A stretch of 64,000 bases of DNA from Haliea sp. (GTDB lineage: Bacteria > Pseudomonadota > Gammaproteobacteria > Pseudomonadales > Halieaceae). Shown here piece after piece: positions 1 to 10,516 of the stretch. Positions within the stretch are counted from its first letter, which is position 1. Each line of letters starts with the position of its first letter. The notes beneath the pieces are model-generated. The model worked only from the letters and a program-made list of their open reading frames with translations, had not been told where the DNA came from and ran no database searches. The stretch lies in NCBI GenBank assembly GCA_016704305.1, contig JADJAL010000010.1, positions 114,786 to 178,785 on the forward strand, written 5' to 3'. A program made the translations under genes and the position numbers.

Positions 1-1
1 A

Positions 2-658
2 TCAGGCCAGCGCCAGCACCTCTTTCACACAGGCACTGATACCGGCATACGCTTCGGACACCTTCCCGGCGAGCATATAGGCGGGCGTCGTAACCAGCTT
101 GTGCGTCACATCCACGCGCGCTTCGGATACAGGACACGGCAGATGCGCACCGCCCATCGCGGTAATCGCCGCCGCCGTATCGGCATCATTGCCAATAGTG
201 CAACGAGCGCCCTCGCCACAAATGGCAGCCGACATCACGGGCGCGATGCAAATCAGGCCTATCGGCTTGCCGCTGTCGTGGAAAGCGCGCGCCAGCGCCA
301 GGAAATCAGGCTGCACGTCCATCGCTGCGCCTGCCACCGCAAAATTGCTCAGGTTTTTCGCCGCACCGAAGCCGCCCGGCACCAGCAGCGCATCAAACTC
401 CGCTACCCTTGCCTGCGTGATATCGCGGATATTGCCGCGCGCGATACGCGCCGCTTCCACCAGCACATTACGCGTCTCACCCTCCACAGGTTCACCGGTC
501 AGGTGATTGATGACATGCATCTGCTCGATGTTCGGCGCAAAGCACTCATAGCTCGCGCCCTGCTGCTCCAGGCACAACAGCGTCAGCACCGCCTCATTGA
601 TCTCCGCGCCATCGTAAACACCGCACCCCGACAGTACTACGGCAACTTTTTTACTCAT
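2..658 (-). CDS. elbB: ElbB-type glyoxalase / DJ-1-PfpI superfamily protein
   Basis: The protein is 218 residues from the chosen ATG and belongs to the DJ-1/PfpI fold. It starts MSKKVAVVLSGCGVYDGAEI, the typical ElbB N-terminus, and carries the nucleophile-elbow segment GLICIAPVMSA with its conserved Cys. The E. coli homologue (217 residues) has weak glyoxalase III activity and was once linked to isoprenoid synthesis; its physiological role is unsettled. An upstream in-frame ATG would add about 14 residues, but the internal ATG at 656-658 matches the family start. The stop lies at the very edge of the window, so the neighbour on that side is unknown. It is divergent from trxA across a repeat-containing gap. 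Confidence 0.9.
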   Translation of the reverse strand: MSKKVAVVLSGCGVYDGAEINEAVLTLLCLEQQGASYECFAPNIEQMHVINHLTGEPVEGETRNVLVEAARIARGNIRDITQARVAEFDALLVPGGFGAAKNLSNFAVAGAAMDVQPDFLALARAFHDSGKPIGLICIAPVMSAAICGEGARCTIGNDADTAAAITAMGGAHLPCPVSEARVDVTHKLVTTPAYMLAGKVSEAYAGISACVKEVLALA

Positions 659-732
659 GCATCTTCCCCCTCGCTGTAGATAACGCCCCGTGACGGTCAT
701 GGTAGCCGACTATGCTGGCACCGAGAATACTG

Positions 733-788
733 TCGCGCGAAGGCGGTCGCGTGAACACAGTCGCGCGAAGGCGGTCGCGCGAACACAG
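733..788. repeat. Two-copy 28-bp tandem repeat between elbB and trxA
   Basis: Two adjacent 28-bp copies (733-760 and 761-788) differ at a single base. Each contains the core TCGCGCGAAGGCGG. The repeat takes up much of the 311-bp gap between divergent elbB and trxA; the rest of the gap shows no gene. I do not recognise the family. It could be a slippage-prone spacer or a fragment of a dispersed repeat. Confidence 0.75.
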
Positions 789-969
789 GTCGCGACCATG
801 AAGTCTCGATCAAACGTCGAGGCCAGATGCCGATCAGCTAATAGCATCCAGCAATATCGCCATGCCAAAATACTCTAGGCCGCGTTGTTGTGCCCGATCG
901 ATCCAATGGTATTATGGCTGCCGTTCAAATTACGCGGAAAAAACCGCCGCATTACAACTGGAGAACTGC

Positions 970-1296
970 ATGAGTGATCAAATCGTACACGTCAGCGATG
1001 CCACCTTTGACGCAGAAGTCTTGAATTCCGAACTCCCCGTACTGGTAGATTTCTGGGCAGAGTGGTGCGGCCCCTGCAAAATGATTGCACCTGTGCTGGA
1101 TGAATTGGCCGCCGATTACGAAGGCAAATTGAAAATCTGCAAAGTCGATGTGGACGCCAATCCTGAAATTCCGCAGAAGTTCGGCATTCGCGGTATTCCG
1201 ACGTTGATCGTATTCAAGGGCGGCAACGCAGAGGCCACTAAAGTGGGCGCACTGTCCAAGACCCAGTTGACCAATTTCATTCAGGAAGTCATTTAG
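970..1296 (+). CDS. trxA: Thioredoxin 1
   Basis: This is a 108-residue thioredoxin, the usual length. The redox motif WCGPC follows the canonical lead-in FWAEW near residue 30, and the cis-proline motif GIPT lies near residue 75. It is a cytoplasmic dithiol reductant for ribonucleotide reductase, PAPS reductase and peroxidases, regenerated by TrxB. The ATG at 970 matches the family start; the longer upstream reading frame has no thioredoxin-like sequence. The gene sits directly upstream of rho, the conserved gammaproteobacterial order. Confidence 0.97.
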   Translation: MSDQIVHVSDATFDAEVLNSELPVLVDFWAEWCGPCKMIAPVLDELAADYEGKLKICKVDVDANPEIPQKFGIRGIPTLIVFKGGNAEATKVGALSKTQLTNFIQEVI

Positions 1297-1366
1297 CACA
1301 TCAGTGTGTCGGCCTCCCCGCGGTCGAGAGACGCAGGTTCGACCCACTAATTGGCAGAAAAAAGCG

Positions 1367-1393
1367 GTAGACGGCCCTAACGGGCCGTGCTAC
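1367..1393. other. Stem-loop in the trxA-rho intergenic region
   Basis: An 11-bp stem (GTAGACGGCCC with GGGCCGT-CTAC, one bulged G, TAAC loop) lies 70 bp after trxA. No T-run follows on the plus strand, so it is not a standard intrinsic terminator for trxA. An A-run on its left flank would give a spaced T-run on the minus strand. The rest of the 246-bp rho leader is AT-richer than its surroundings. It could be an RNA-processing or attenuation element, since rho is autoregulated through its leader in E. coli. Confidence 0.5.
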
Positions 1394-1542
1394 ATTCCAA
1401 ACCGTCGCACATTCCTGTGCCATAACAAAAACTCTGCAACCCACGTTAAAGCTAATAGCTAATATTTTTAGTTGGCATCGCCAACAGCGTTCGGTTACAC
1501 GTCACTTCTTCCCCTAATCATGCGTGCTCACTCATTTCTCAT

Positions 1543-2811
<1,269 letters not shown>

Positions 2812-2920
2812 CGCTCAATTTCAGCTTCGCAGCCTGCCGCAGGAAGCCAGTCGAGATGCGTTGCAGCTGATTTAGACTCCGTGTACTTTCCGCGCTGGAC
2901 ACTGACGGATTGCAGACATC

Positions 2921-4411
2921 GTGACATACACCGACCTCAGGGATTTTATCGCGGCGCTGGAAAAGCGCGGCGAGCTGGTTCGCATTCACACTGAGGTCGA
3001 TCCCAAACTCGAGATGACGGAAATCGCCGACCGCACGCTGCGTGCCGGCGGGCCCGCGCTGTTGTTTGAAAATCCCAAAGGCTACAACACACCGGTACTC
3101 GCCAACCTGTTCGGCACGGAGCTGCGGGTCGCGCTGGGCATGGGTGCGCAGAATCTCACGGCACTGCGCGAGATCGGCGAGATTCTTGCGTATCTGCGCC
3201 AACCGGATCCACCGAAGAGCATGCGCGATCTCTGGGACAAGGCGCCGCTGCTGAAGCAGGTGTTGCACATGGCGCCGAAGGTGGTGCGCAATCCACCCTG
3301 CCAGTACCACGCCAAGCAGGGCGCGGATGTCGACCTCGGGCAACTGCCTATCCAGACGTGCTGGCCGGGCGACGCGGCGCCATTGATCACGTGGCCGCTG
3401 GTGATCACGCGCGGGCCCAGCAAGGAACGCCTGAACCTCGGCATCTACCGCATGCAATTGCTCGGGCGCAACAAGTTGATCATGCGCTGGCTGTCGCATC
3501 GCGGCGGGGCGCTGGATTTCCGCGATTGGCAACTCAGGCATCCTGGCAAACGCTATCCTGTAGCGGTTGCGCTCGGCGCCGACCCGGCAACCACGCTGGC
3601 GGCGGTGACACCAATCCCCGATGCAGTGTCCGAGTACGCGTTCGCCGGCCTGTTGCGCGGCAGCAAAACCGAGCTGGCCGAATGCTTCACCCCCTTGTGC
3701 CGCGATCACGGCTTGCAAGTGCCGGCCACCGCGGAATACATACTCGAAGGCTATATCGAACCGGGCGAGATGGCCGACGAAGGTCCGTTCGGCGACCACA
3801 CCGGGTATTACAACGAGGTGGAGCGCTTCCCGGTATTCACCGTCGATGCGATTACGCACCGCGAATCACCGATTTACCACAGCACCTACACCGGGCGCCC
3901 GCCCGATGAACCGGCCATTCTGGGCATGGCGCTGAACGAGGTGTTCATACCGATACTGCAGAAACAGTTTCCGGAAATTGTCGACTTCTACCTGCCGCCG
4001 GAAGGCTGCTCTTACCGCCTGGCCGTGGTCACGATGCGCAAGGAATACCCCGGCCATGCGAAGCGCGTGATGCTGGGCGTGTGGTCTTTTCTGCGCCAGT
4101 TCATGTACACGAAGTTTGTGATCGTCACGGATGCCGATGTGAACGCGCGCGACTGGAAAGATGTGATCTGGGCCATGACCACGCGCATGGACCCCGAGCG
4201 CGACTCGGTATTTATTGAAAACACACCGATCGACTACCTGGACTTTGCCTCGCCGGTCTCGGGGCTGGGCTCAAAAGTCGGCTTCGATGCCACGCACAAG
4301 TGGCCGGGGGAAACCACGCGGGAATGGGGCCGTCCGATTGCGATGGATGCCTCAGTGAAACAGCGTATCGACGAGTTGTGGGACGAACTCGGCATCCCGC
4401 TCCAGGCCTAG
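2921..4411 (+). CDS. ubiD: 4-hydroxy-3-polyprenylbenzoate decarboxylase UbiD
   Basis: The 496-residue product matches E. coli UbiD (497). It decarboxylates 4-hydroxy-3-octaprenylbenzoate in ubiquinone synthesis and needs the prenylated FMN cofactor made by UbiX. The start is GTG at 2921 (MTYTDLRDFIAALEKRGELV), a typical UbiD N-terminus. Conserved blocks include DEGPFGDHTGYYN near residue 285 and PPEGCSYRLAVV near residue 355. It lies 109 bp downstream of rho on the same strand and converges with hemY, whose 3' end is only 28 bp away. Confidence 0.96.
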   Translation: MTYTDLRDFIAALEKRGELVRIHTEVDPKLEMTEIADRTLRAGGPALLFENPKGYNTPVLANLFGTELRVALGMGAQNLTALREIGEILAYLRQPDPPKSMRDLWDKAPLLKQVLHMAPKVVRNPPCQYHAKQGADVDLGQLPIQTCWPGDAAPLITWPLVITRGPSKERLNLGIYRMQLLGRNKLIMRWLSHRGGALDFRDWQLRHPGKRYPVAVALGADPATTLAAVTPIPDAVSEYAFAGLLRGSKTELAECFTPLCRDHGLQVPATAEYILEGYIEPGEMADEGPFGDHTGYYNEVERFPVFTVDAITHRESPIYHSTYTGRPPDEPAILGMALNEVFIPILQKQFPEIVDFYLPPEGCSYRLAVVTMRKEYPGHAKRVMLGVWSFLRQFMYTKFVIVTDADVNARDWKDVIWAMTTRMDPERDSVFIENTPIDYLDFASPVSGLGSKVGFDATHKWPGETTREWGRPIAMDASVKQRIDELWDELGIPLQA

Positions 4412-4439
4412 CCGCTCCAGCCCCAGCCGCTCCACGCGA

Positions 4440-5681
4440 TCAGGTCCCGGCCGCTATCCTTGCGGTGGTGGGAGCAACCGGATCAGGCCGCGGCAGCGCG
4501 GGCAGATTGTCTTCCTGCAACAGCAGCCCTTCGCGAAAATAGGCGGCGGCCACCGTGGGCTCGCCCAGTGCGTCCAGCAAACGGCCCAGTTCCGCGCAAA
4601 TCTCTGCGCTGCGCTGCAGTCGATACGCACTCTCGAAGTAATCGCGCGCCTTGCCCCATAATTTGTCCCGCGCAGACAAGCGGCCCAGGCACAGCAGCAG
4701 TTGGGGCTCCAGGGGATGCTCGGCCAGCCAACCCTCGGCGCGCGCCAGTTGCCGGGCCGGATCGGCTTCCACAAAGGCGTACAACCGCACCAGCGCAGGC
4801 TGCCACTCCTGTTTCACCGCCTGAAAAATGATTTTCTCCGCTGCATCATGGTCTGCCCGCAGTATCAGGTTGCGAACATAGGCTTCGACCAGCGCGCTGT
4901 CGTTTTGCAATGGCCTGGGCACTTTCTGCCAGCTGGCGTGTAATTGCTCGATCGCGGTACCCGTCTGCTGCAGCCGCTTGAGGTGCGCCAGCCGCTCCAG
5001 TTGCTGCAAGTCTGCACTGCTGAGTACTTTATGCTTTTGCAGTTGCGGCAACAGCTCCAACACTTTGTCCCAGTCCTGCAAACCCTCGTACGCCTGCTGC
5101 AACACCCTGAGGGCCTGGGGATGGCGGCCGGGATTGCGCATGGCCTGGTCCAGAGCGGCAATCGCCTGCTGATACTCTCCGGTCTGCAAGTGCATTTCCG
5201 CCTGCGCGATCTCCACTGCCATCGCCGCGCCAGGTTCCGCTTGCCTGGCGGCGCGCAGGTACTCCTGGGCTTTTTCCGCGTCCTGCAATTGCGCGCTGGC
5301 ACGGGCTGCCAATACATAATTCAGCAGCGGGGCTTCATTGTGCGCAGCCCCGCTCGCCAACTGGCGTCGCGCGATATCCCAGTTGCCCTCGATAAAACTG
5401 ATAGTGCCGCGCGTGCTGAGGCGCAATGCTTTACGCGATTTACGCGCACCAAACCAGGACACCAGGCTGCGTTGCCCGCTGCTAATCTGGTAAACCAGGC
5501 GCAGCACAATAAAAAGTGCCACCACCAGTAACAGCAGCAACAGCAACCCGACCCACAGGCTGGCCTCCAGCGTATAGTTGCCGTAGGCCACCAGCACATA
5601 GCCGGGGTCGGTTTCAATGATGCCGACTATCCCGGCACCGAGCAGCAGCGTCACCAGCGCGATGGCGAATAATTTACGCAT
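4440..5681 (-). CDS. hemY: HemY, inner-membrane TPR protein of the heme operon
   Basis: This 413-residue protein has two N-terminal membrane segments (about residues 4-24 and 40-62), then helical TPR-like repeats. It is the HemY of enterobacterial hemCDXY operons, whose molecular role in heme metabolism is not firmly known; it should not be confused with protoporphyrinogen oxidase HemY of Gram-positives. It begins 2 bp after the hemX stop, consistent with co-transcription as the last gene of hemC-hemD-hemX-hemY. Codon use is like its neighbours and no damage is visible. Confidence 0.9.
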   Translation of the reverse strand: MRKLFAIALVTLLLGAGIVGIIETDPGYVLVAYGNYTLEASLWVGLLLLLLLVVALFIVLRLVYQISSGQRSLVSWFGARKSRKALRLSTRGTISFIEGNWDIARRQLASGAAHNEAPLLNYVLAARASAQLQDAEKAQEYLRAARQAEPGAAMAVEIAQAEMHLQTGEYQQAIAALDQAMRNPGRHPQALRVLQQAYEGLQDWDKVLELLPQLQKHKVLSSADLQQLERLAHLKRLQQTGTAIEQLHASWQKVPRPLQNDSALVEAYVRNLILRADHDAAEKIIFQAVKQEWQPALVRLYAFVEADPARQLARAEGWLAEHPLEPQLLLCLGRLSARDKLWGKARDYFESAYRLQRSAEICAELGRLLDALGEPTVAAAYFREGLLLQEDNLPALPRPDPVAPTTARIAAGT

Positions 5682-5683
5682 GT

Positions 5684-6856
5684 TTACTGCTCGCCTCCGG
5701 CTTGTGCCCGCTGCGCCATGGCTTCATCCATAGCTTGTTGTGAACGGGAAATATTCGGCTGCGGTATTTGTATCGTGAGCGTGGCAAGGTGCCTTACCTG
5801 TGCTGCGATAGCTTCCGCGGTAGCGGCATCCGCATCCTCGAACTGCGACACCCAATGCAGCGCCTGCTCCAGGCTGGCGCCATACAGCATCTGGTTACCC
5901 GACAACACCGCAATCTGCGCCTGTTCCAGCAACATGCGCAGGTTCAGTCGCACCAAGCCTTCCCACTGCGGGTCCATCAGCGCCTGCATGGGCGTATCGC
6001 GCCGCCGAATGATGATGTAGTCGGATAGTTGGGAGAGCGCTGCTTTATACCCCTGCTGCAGGCGATCCCGCCAGTCCTGCGCCGCTTCCTCGCTGGCTGG
6101 CGCCGGCTGTTGCGGGAACTGGAAAATAACCAGTCCATCGGCCTGCTCTATCAATGCCGCCAGGCGCAGGTAGATGCCCTCCACGTCCACCTTTGGCACC
6201 GCCCGGAGTTCCGCGACATCCGCGGCAACGGCAGCGCGCACCGCATGCAACGCGGGATCGTCGAGCTCGCGCAGCACCGAGTCGGCGCTATCGAGCAAGG
6301 CCTGGGCGGCGATCGGATCGCCGGCCATGACCAGCCGCTGATTGGCGAGGCGCAACAGATGCCCGGTTTCGGCCAGCAGCCAGCTCTCGCGATCGTTGGC
6401 GCTGAAGCGTGCCAACTCTTTTTGCTGCTCTGCCAATTGTACTTCCATGGATTGCAGGCTCTGGGTCAATTGCGCTGTCTGCTGCCCCAGTGTTGTTTCC
6501 AGGCCACCGATACCTGCGCTCAGCTCCTGTTCCAGACGAACCGACAACTCACCCAGACTGTCCTGCTTCTGCTGCACGGCGGTCTCAAGTGCCGCCACGC
6601 GCTGCGCAAGAATCGCTTCCCTGGATCGCCCTTCGAGCAACATCCACGCCGTTCCGAACGCGAGCGCAAGCACCAGCGCAAACAACAGCGAAAGGACCAG
6701 CAATGCGATGCCAGGGAAAAGGCTGCGCGGCGCGCCCTGCGATGTGTTGTTGTTTTCACCCGCGGCAGCGTCTGTGCGCATGTCTGTTGCCGTAGCGGCC
6801 TCGATCGGTATCGTGTTACCCGGCGGCGCAGCAGTGTTTGATTCGGTGTCGCTCAC
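5684..6856 (-). CDS. hemX: HemX, membrane-anchored coiled-coil protein
   Basis: The protein is 390 residues from a GTG that overlaps the hemD stop as GTGA, suggesting translational coupling. It has a Ser/Thr/Ala-rich cytoplasmic tail, a single membrane anchor around residues 45-70 (FPGIALLVLSLLFALVLALA), then a Gln/Glu-rich coiled coil and a helical C-terminal domain. This is the standard HemX architecture. It was once called a uroporphyrinogen III methyltransferase, but it lacks SAM-methyltransferase motifs. A longer frame upstream would overlap hemD further and is less likely. Confidence 0.88.
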   Translation of the reverse strand: MSDTESNTAAPPGNTIPIEAATATDMRTDAAAGENNNTSQGAPRSLFPGIALLVLSLLFALVLALAFGTAWMLLEGRSREAILAQRVAALETAVQQKQDSLGELSVRLEQELSAGIGGLETTLGQQTAQLTQSLQSMEVQLAEQQKELARFSANDRESWLLAETGHLLRLANQRLVMAGDPIAAQALLDSADSVLRELDDPALHAVRAAVAADVAELRAVPKVDVEGIYLRLAALIEQADGLVIFQFPQQPAPASEEAAQDWRDRLQQGYKAALSQLSDYIIIRRRDTPMQALMDPQWEGLVRLNLRMLLEQAQIAVLSGNQMLYGASLEQALHWVSQFEDADAATAEAIAAQVRHLATLTIQIPQPNISRSQQAMDEAMAQRAQAGGEQ

Positions 6857-7647
6857 TCTTGATCTCCAGTGCGGGATCGCCATTCCTGTAAGGCGCGGAG
6901 CATAGCCATGTCCGAGGCGTTTGCCGCGGTCACGATATGATCGAAACCGGCCTGGCGAGCCATATCAGCGACGCGTTCCGACGGGACGACGAGACTGATC
7001 GCTTTAAACTTAGTGGTTTCTGCCGGGCTAAGCAATAGCAGTAAGTTGGCTAGACTTTCACCGCTACTCAGCATAATTACATCGATCTCCCACTCTGCAA
7101 TTCGCAGCGCCAACGCCCCCGCGGGCACATCTGGCACGCGGCGGCGATAGCAGGCCAACTCATCGACCAGTGCGCCGCGATGCAACAGCTCCGTGCGCAA
7201 CGCGTCGCGACCGCCTTCCCCTTTGATGATGAGCACGCGCTGCCCCTCAACATTGCGCAGATAGGGCAGCGCCAACAAGCCTTCGCTGCTCATATTGCTG
7301 CCGGGTGTGATGGCATGGATATGGAACTGCAACAGGCGCTCTGCCGTCGCTGCGCCGACAGAGTACCAGTTGATGCCCAGCGGCACCTGCGGCCAAAAGT
7401 CATTCACCAGTGCCATGCCAAAGCGCACCGCGTTGGCGCTGATGAAGATAATATGCTGGAAATGATCCAGATCCAGCAGTATCTGGCGTTGGGCGGGAGA
7501 TAGTTGCGCGCATGCGGACAGCTCCAGCAGCGGCTGCCAATGGACGCGATAACCCGCTGCGGCGACCGCTGCGCACAGTCCATCCGCGGCGTCTCCCGCC
7601 GGGCGCGTGACCAGCACCCGGCGCACCGCCTGGCCCTGCCTATCCAC
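6853..7647 (-). CDS. hemD: Uroporphyrinogen-III synthase
   Basis: The protein is 264 residues from a GTG that overlaps the 3' end of hemC. The start of the domain (RRVLVTRPAGDA) and the blocks FISANAVRFG, YSVGAATAERL, VLIIKGEGGRD and MLSSGESLANLL are the diverged signatures of HemD. It cyclises hydroxymethylbilane with ring-D inversion to uroporphyrinogen III. The frame stays open far upstream inside hemC, but that part is a shadow of hemC and was excluded. Length and operon position fit E. coli HemD (246). Confidence 0.92.
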   Translation of the reverse strand: MDRQGQAVRRVLVTRPAGDAADGLCAAVAAAGYRVHWQPLLELSACAQLSPAQRQILLDLDHFQHIIFISANAVRFGMALVNDFWPQVPLGINWYSVGAATAERLLQFHIHAITPGSNMSSEGLLALPYLRNVEGQRVLIIKGEGGRDALRTELLHRGALVDELACYRRRVPDVPAGALALRIAEWEIDVIMLSSGESLANLLLLLSPAETTKFKAISLVVPSERVADMARQAGFDHIVTAANASDMAMLRALQEWRSRTGDQE

Positions 7648-8572
7648 TGTATACCTCGGCGAGAATGCCCGCAGCGCCCTGCGACAACAGGTCCTGGGCA
7701 ACCTGTATACCCAACTGCTCGGCAGCGGCGGCGGGAGCCACAGCCTGCGCACGCAATAACAGCGAACCGTCAGGTTTACCCACCAGGCCGCGCAACAACA
7801 GCTCATCGGTTCCCTCGACAAACTCCGCGTAGCAGGCGATAGGCACCTGGCATCCGCCCTGCAGGTGTCGATTCATCGCGCGCTCGGCCGTCACCCGCGC
7901 TGCGGTGCGCGCGTGATGCAGCGGTGCCAGCAGCGCCTGCACGTCAACATCCGCGCTGCGCAGCTCGATACCGACTGCGCCCTGCCCACCTGCGGGGAGC
8001 GAATCAGCCACGGCGATACGCTGTGTAATGCGCTCTGCCAGCCCCAGGCGCAGCAGCCCGGCACTGGCGAGGATAATGGCGTCGTACTCGCCCGCGTCGA
8101 GCTTGCGCAGCCGCGTGTTGACGTTGCCGCGCAGGAATTTTACGACCAGGTCCGGACGCCGCGCGCGCAACTGGCACTCGCGCCGCAGGCTCGATGTCCC
8201 GATCACGCTCCCCTGCGGCAGCGCATCCAGTGACGGGTAGCGATGAGAGACAAAAGCATCGGAGGGATCTTCACGCGCGCAGATGATGCCGAGACCTAGG
8301 CCGGGTGGGAATTCCATCGGCACGTCTTTCATCGAGTGCACGGCGATGTCGGCGCTGCCATCGAGCAACGCTTCTTCCAGTTCCTTGACGAACAGGCCCT
8401 TGCCGCCGAGCTTGGCCAGCGGCGCGTCCAGCAACTGGTCGCCGCGCGAGGTCATCCCCAACAGTTGCACGTCCAGGCCGGGATGCGCCCGGGTCAGCGC
8501 GGAGCGCACGAATTCCGCCTGCCACAGTGCCAGCGGACTCTCCCGGGTGGCGATAATGAGTTTGCGCGGCAT
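7640..8572 (-). CDS. hemC: Porphobilinogen deaminase (hydroxymethylbilane synthase)
   Basis: The product is 310 residues from the ATG at 8570-8572 (MPRKLIIATRESPLALWQAE), the canonical HemC start; the frame upstream is non-homologous. The dipyrromethane cofactor-binding Cys is in LQGGCQVPIACYAE, near residue 243. It polymerises four porphobilinogens to hydroxymethylbilane in the cytoplasm. It is first gene of the minus-strand hemCDXY operon, with a promoter expected in the 519-bp gap shared with divergent argH. Confidence 0.96.
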   Translation of the reverse strand: MPRKLIIATRESPLALWQAEFVRSALTRAHPGLDVQLLGMTSRGDQLLDAPLAKLGGKGLFVKELEEALLDGSADIAVHSMKDVPMEFPPGLGLGIICAREDPSDAFVSHRYPSLDALPQGSVIGTSSLRRECQLRARRPDLVVKFLRGNVNTRLRKLDAGEYDAIILASAGLLRLGLAERITQRIAVADSLPAGGQGAVGIELRSADVDVQALLAPLHHARTAARVTAERAMNRHLQGGCQVPIACYAEFVEGTDELLLRGLVGKPDGSLLLRAQAVAPAAAAEQLGIQVAQDLLSQGAAGILAEVYSG

Positions 8573-9091
8573 GTTGGGGATTCCGTGATTTCTTGGCGGG
8601 TAATGATAGCAGCCGTGCGGAGGGTCAGCGACATTTGAGGTTCTTGGATGATCGCTCCGAGCGAAGTTTTTGTATCGGACGAGAGCCGGAGAGACAACAT
8701 GGCGGTCGGGGGACGCCAAAAAGCGCACATCCATGTGCAGGCTCGGGCGGCGACGTCCTGTCGCCGCACGCCCCCAACCACAATGCTGTCTCTCAGGCGC
8801 TTCCTGCGCTGCAAGTTCCAAACTAATCCACTTCAGTTTCTTACGATGCGTGAAATTGGAGCCATCCATGGGATTGGGTTGGGTGCTGGACTGTGCGAGG
8901 CATGGATGCCGAGCCCCCAGCCCCAAGGGCCCCCTTTATCGGGCATGGGTTCACGGCGTGTCCAGCGCACAGCCCAATCCTACAGGTGGCGGACAAAACC
9001 TAAACGAATGGAACTTTGAACTGATATACTTCCCGCGCCCTCCGCAACAACACGTCTTAAACCGAAACAGTACGACGGAATTTGCCACACC
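8573..9091. other. Gene-free divergent region between hemC and argH
   Basis: This 519-bp stretch separates divergent hemC and argH and should hold both promoters. Short frames exist on the plus strand, but none has a recognisable product or good ribosome-binding site. Structures visible are an 8-bp GC hairpin (GCGGCGAC with GTCGCCGC, about 8748-8768) and a larger imperfect inverted repeat at 8871-8980 listed separately. Confidence 0.6.
8871..8980. repeat. Long stem-loop intergenic repeat, MITE-like
   Basis: The two ends, 8871-8891 and 8960-8980, form a 21-bp inverted repeat with three mismatches (outer arm GGATTGGG/CCCAATCC, inner arm GCTGGAC/GTCCAGC). Between them are two further CATGG-containing segments and a C-rich patch. 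The form, a roughly 110-bp imperfect palindrome in an intergenic gap, resembles dispersed stem-loop repeats common in gammaproteobacterial genomes. Only one copy lies in this window, so its repeated nature is inferred. Confidence 0.5.
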
Positions 9092-10489
9092 ATGACCAAA
9101 GAAAAAGACACCAGCAAACTCTGGGGCGGGCGATTTAACGAAGCCACCGACGCGTTCGTGCAGCGCTTCACCGCTTCGGTGACATTCGACCAGCGCATGG
9201 CCGCAGACGATATTGCCGGATCGCTGGCCCACGCCCGCATGTTGCAGAGCGTCGGTGTGCTCAGTGCGCAGGAACTGCAGGAAATCGAAGGTGGCCTCGC
9301 CCAGGTGCAGCAGGAAATCGACGACGGGATTTTCCAGTGGTCCATCGAGCTGGAAGATGTGCATATGAACATCGAGACACGCCTGACCCAGCTGATCGGC
9401 GTGACGGGGAAAAAGCTGCACACCGGGCGCTCGCGCAACGACCAGGTGGCCACGGATATCCGCCTGCACCTGCGCGCCGCGATCGACCGCATCGCTGGCG
9501 AGCTGACGCGATTACAGCAGGGCACCATCGAATTGGCGGCGGCCAACACCGAGACCATCATGCCGGGGTTCACTCACTTGCAGACCGCGCAGCCGGTCGT
9601 GTTCGGCCACCATCTGCTGGCCTGGAATGAAATGCTGGAGCGCGATTACGGGCGGCTGATTGATTGCCGCGCGCGCCTGAACCAGTCACCACTGGGCGCG
9701 GCGGCGCTGGCCGGCACCACCTACCCGATCGACCGCGCGCACACGGCAGCGGCGCTGGGATTTGACCGGCCGACGGAGAATTCGCTGGACTCGGTCTCCG
9801 ACCGGGATTTCGCGATCGAGTTTTGTGCGTTCGCGGCGCTGTTGATGACGCACCTCTCACGCATGTCCGAGGAACTCGTCTTGTGGACATCGGCACAATT
9901 CAATTTCATCGAACTGCCGGACCGCTTTTGCACCGGTTCATCGATCATGCCGCAGAAAAAGAACCCGGACGTGCCGGAGCTGGTGCGCGGCAAGACCGGC
10001 AGGGTGAATGGGCATTTGATTGCGCTGCTGACGCTGATGAAGAGCCAGCCGCTGGCCTACAACAAGGACAACCAGGAGGACAAGGAACCGCTGTTCGACA
10101 CCATCGACACGGTGTTCGATTGCCTGCGCGCGTTTGCCGACATGGTGCCCGCAATCCGACCGAAAACGGCGGTCATGCGCGAGGCGGCGCGGCGTGGATT
10201 CTCCACCGCCACCGACCTGGCGGACTACCTGGTGCGGCTGGGCTTGCCGTTCCGTGATGCGCATGAAGTGGTGGGCAAAGCCGTCGCCCACGGTATTGCC
10301 AACGGCCAGGATCTGGCGGAGATGAGCCTCGACACGCTGCAGGGATTTTGTGCGGATATCGGTGAGGACGTGTTCGCAGTGCTGACGCTGGAGGGCTCGG
10401 TCGCCGCCCGCAATCACCTCGGCGGGACGGCGCCGGAGCAGGTCGTTGCCGCGGCGCGGCGCGCCAGTGCGCGACTGGCGGACCGTTAA
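9092..10489 (+). CDS. argH: Argininosuccinate lyase
   Basis: The 465-residue product has the fumarase/aspartase superfamily signature GSSIMPQKKNP near residue 288, plus SRNDQVATD near residue 112 and TGKKLHTGRSRND. It cleaves argininosuccinate to arginine and fumarate, the last step of arginine synthesis; the enzyme is a cytoplasmic tetramer. The start ATG at 9092 gives MTKEKDTSKLWGGRFNEATD, the family N-terminus. It is divergent from hemC, as in Pseudomonas and many marine gammaproteobacteria. Confidence 0.97.
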   Translation: MTKEKDTSKLWGGRFNEATDAFVQRFTASVTFDQRMAADDIAGSLAHARMLQSVGVLSAQELQEIEGGLAQVQQEIDDGIFQWSIELEDVHMNIETRLTQLIGVTGKKLHTGRSRNDQVATDIRLHLRAAIDRIAGELTRLQQGTIELAAANTETIMPGFTHLQTAQPVVFGHHLLAWNEMLERDYGRLIDCRARLNQSPLGAAALAGTTYPIDRAHTAAALGFDRPTENSLDSVSDRDFAIEFCAFAALLMTHLSRMSEELVLWTSAQFNFIELPDRFCTGSSIMPQKKNPDVPELVRGKTGRVNGHLIALLTLMKSQPLAYNKDNQEDKEPLFDTIDTVFDCLRAFADMVPAIRPKTAVMREAARRGFSTATDLADYLVRLGLPFRDAHEVVGKAVAHGIANGQDLAEMSLDTLQGFCADIGEDVFAVLTLEGSVAARNHLGGTAPEQVVAAARRASARLADR

Positions 10490-10516
10490 CACAACGGCGC
10501 TTCCCGTGCGTGTGAC

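Noticed and set aside
1297..1542. tRNA-like GGTTCGA sequence after trxA
   Set aside because: Only a T-loop-like heptamer is present; no acceptor, D or anticodon arms can be drawn around it.
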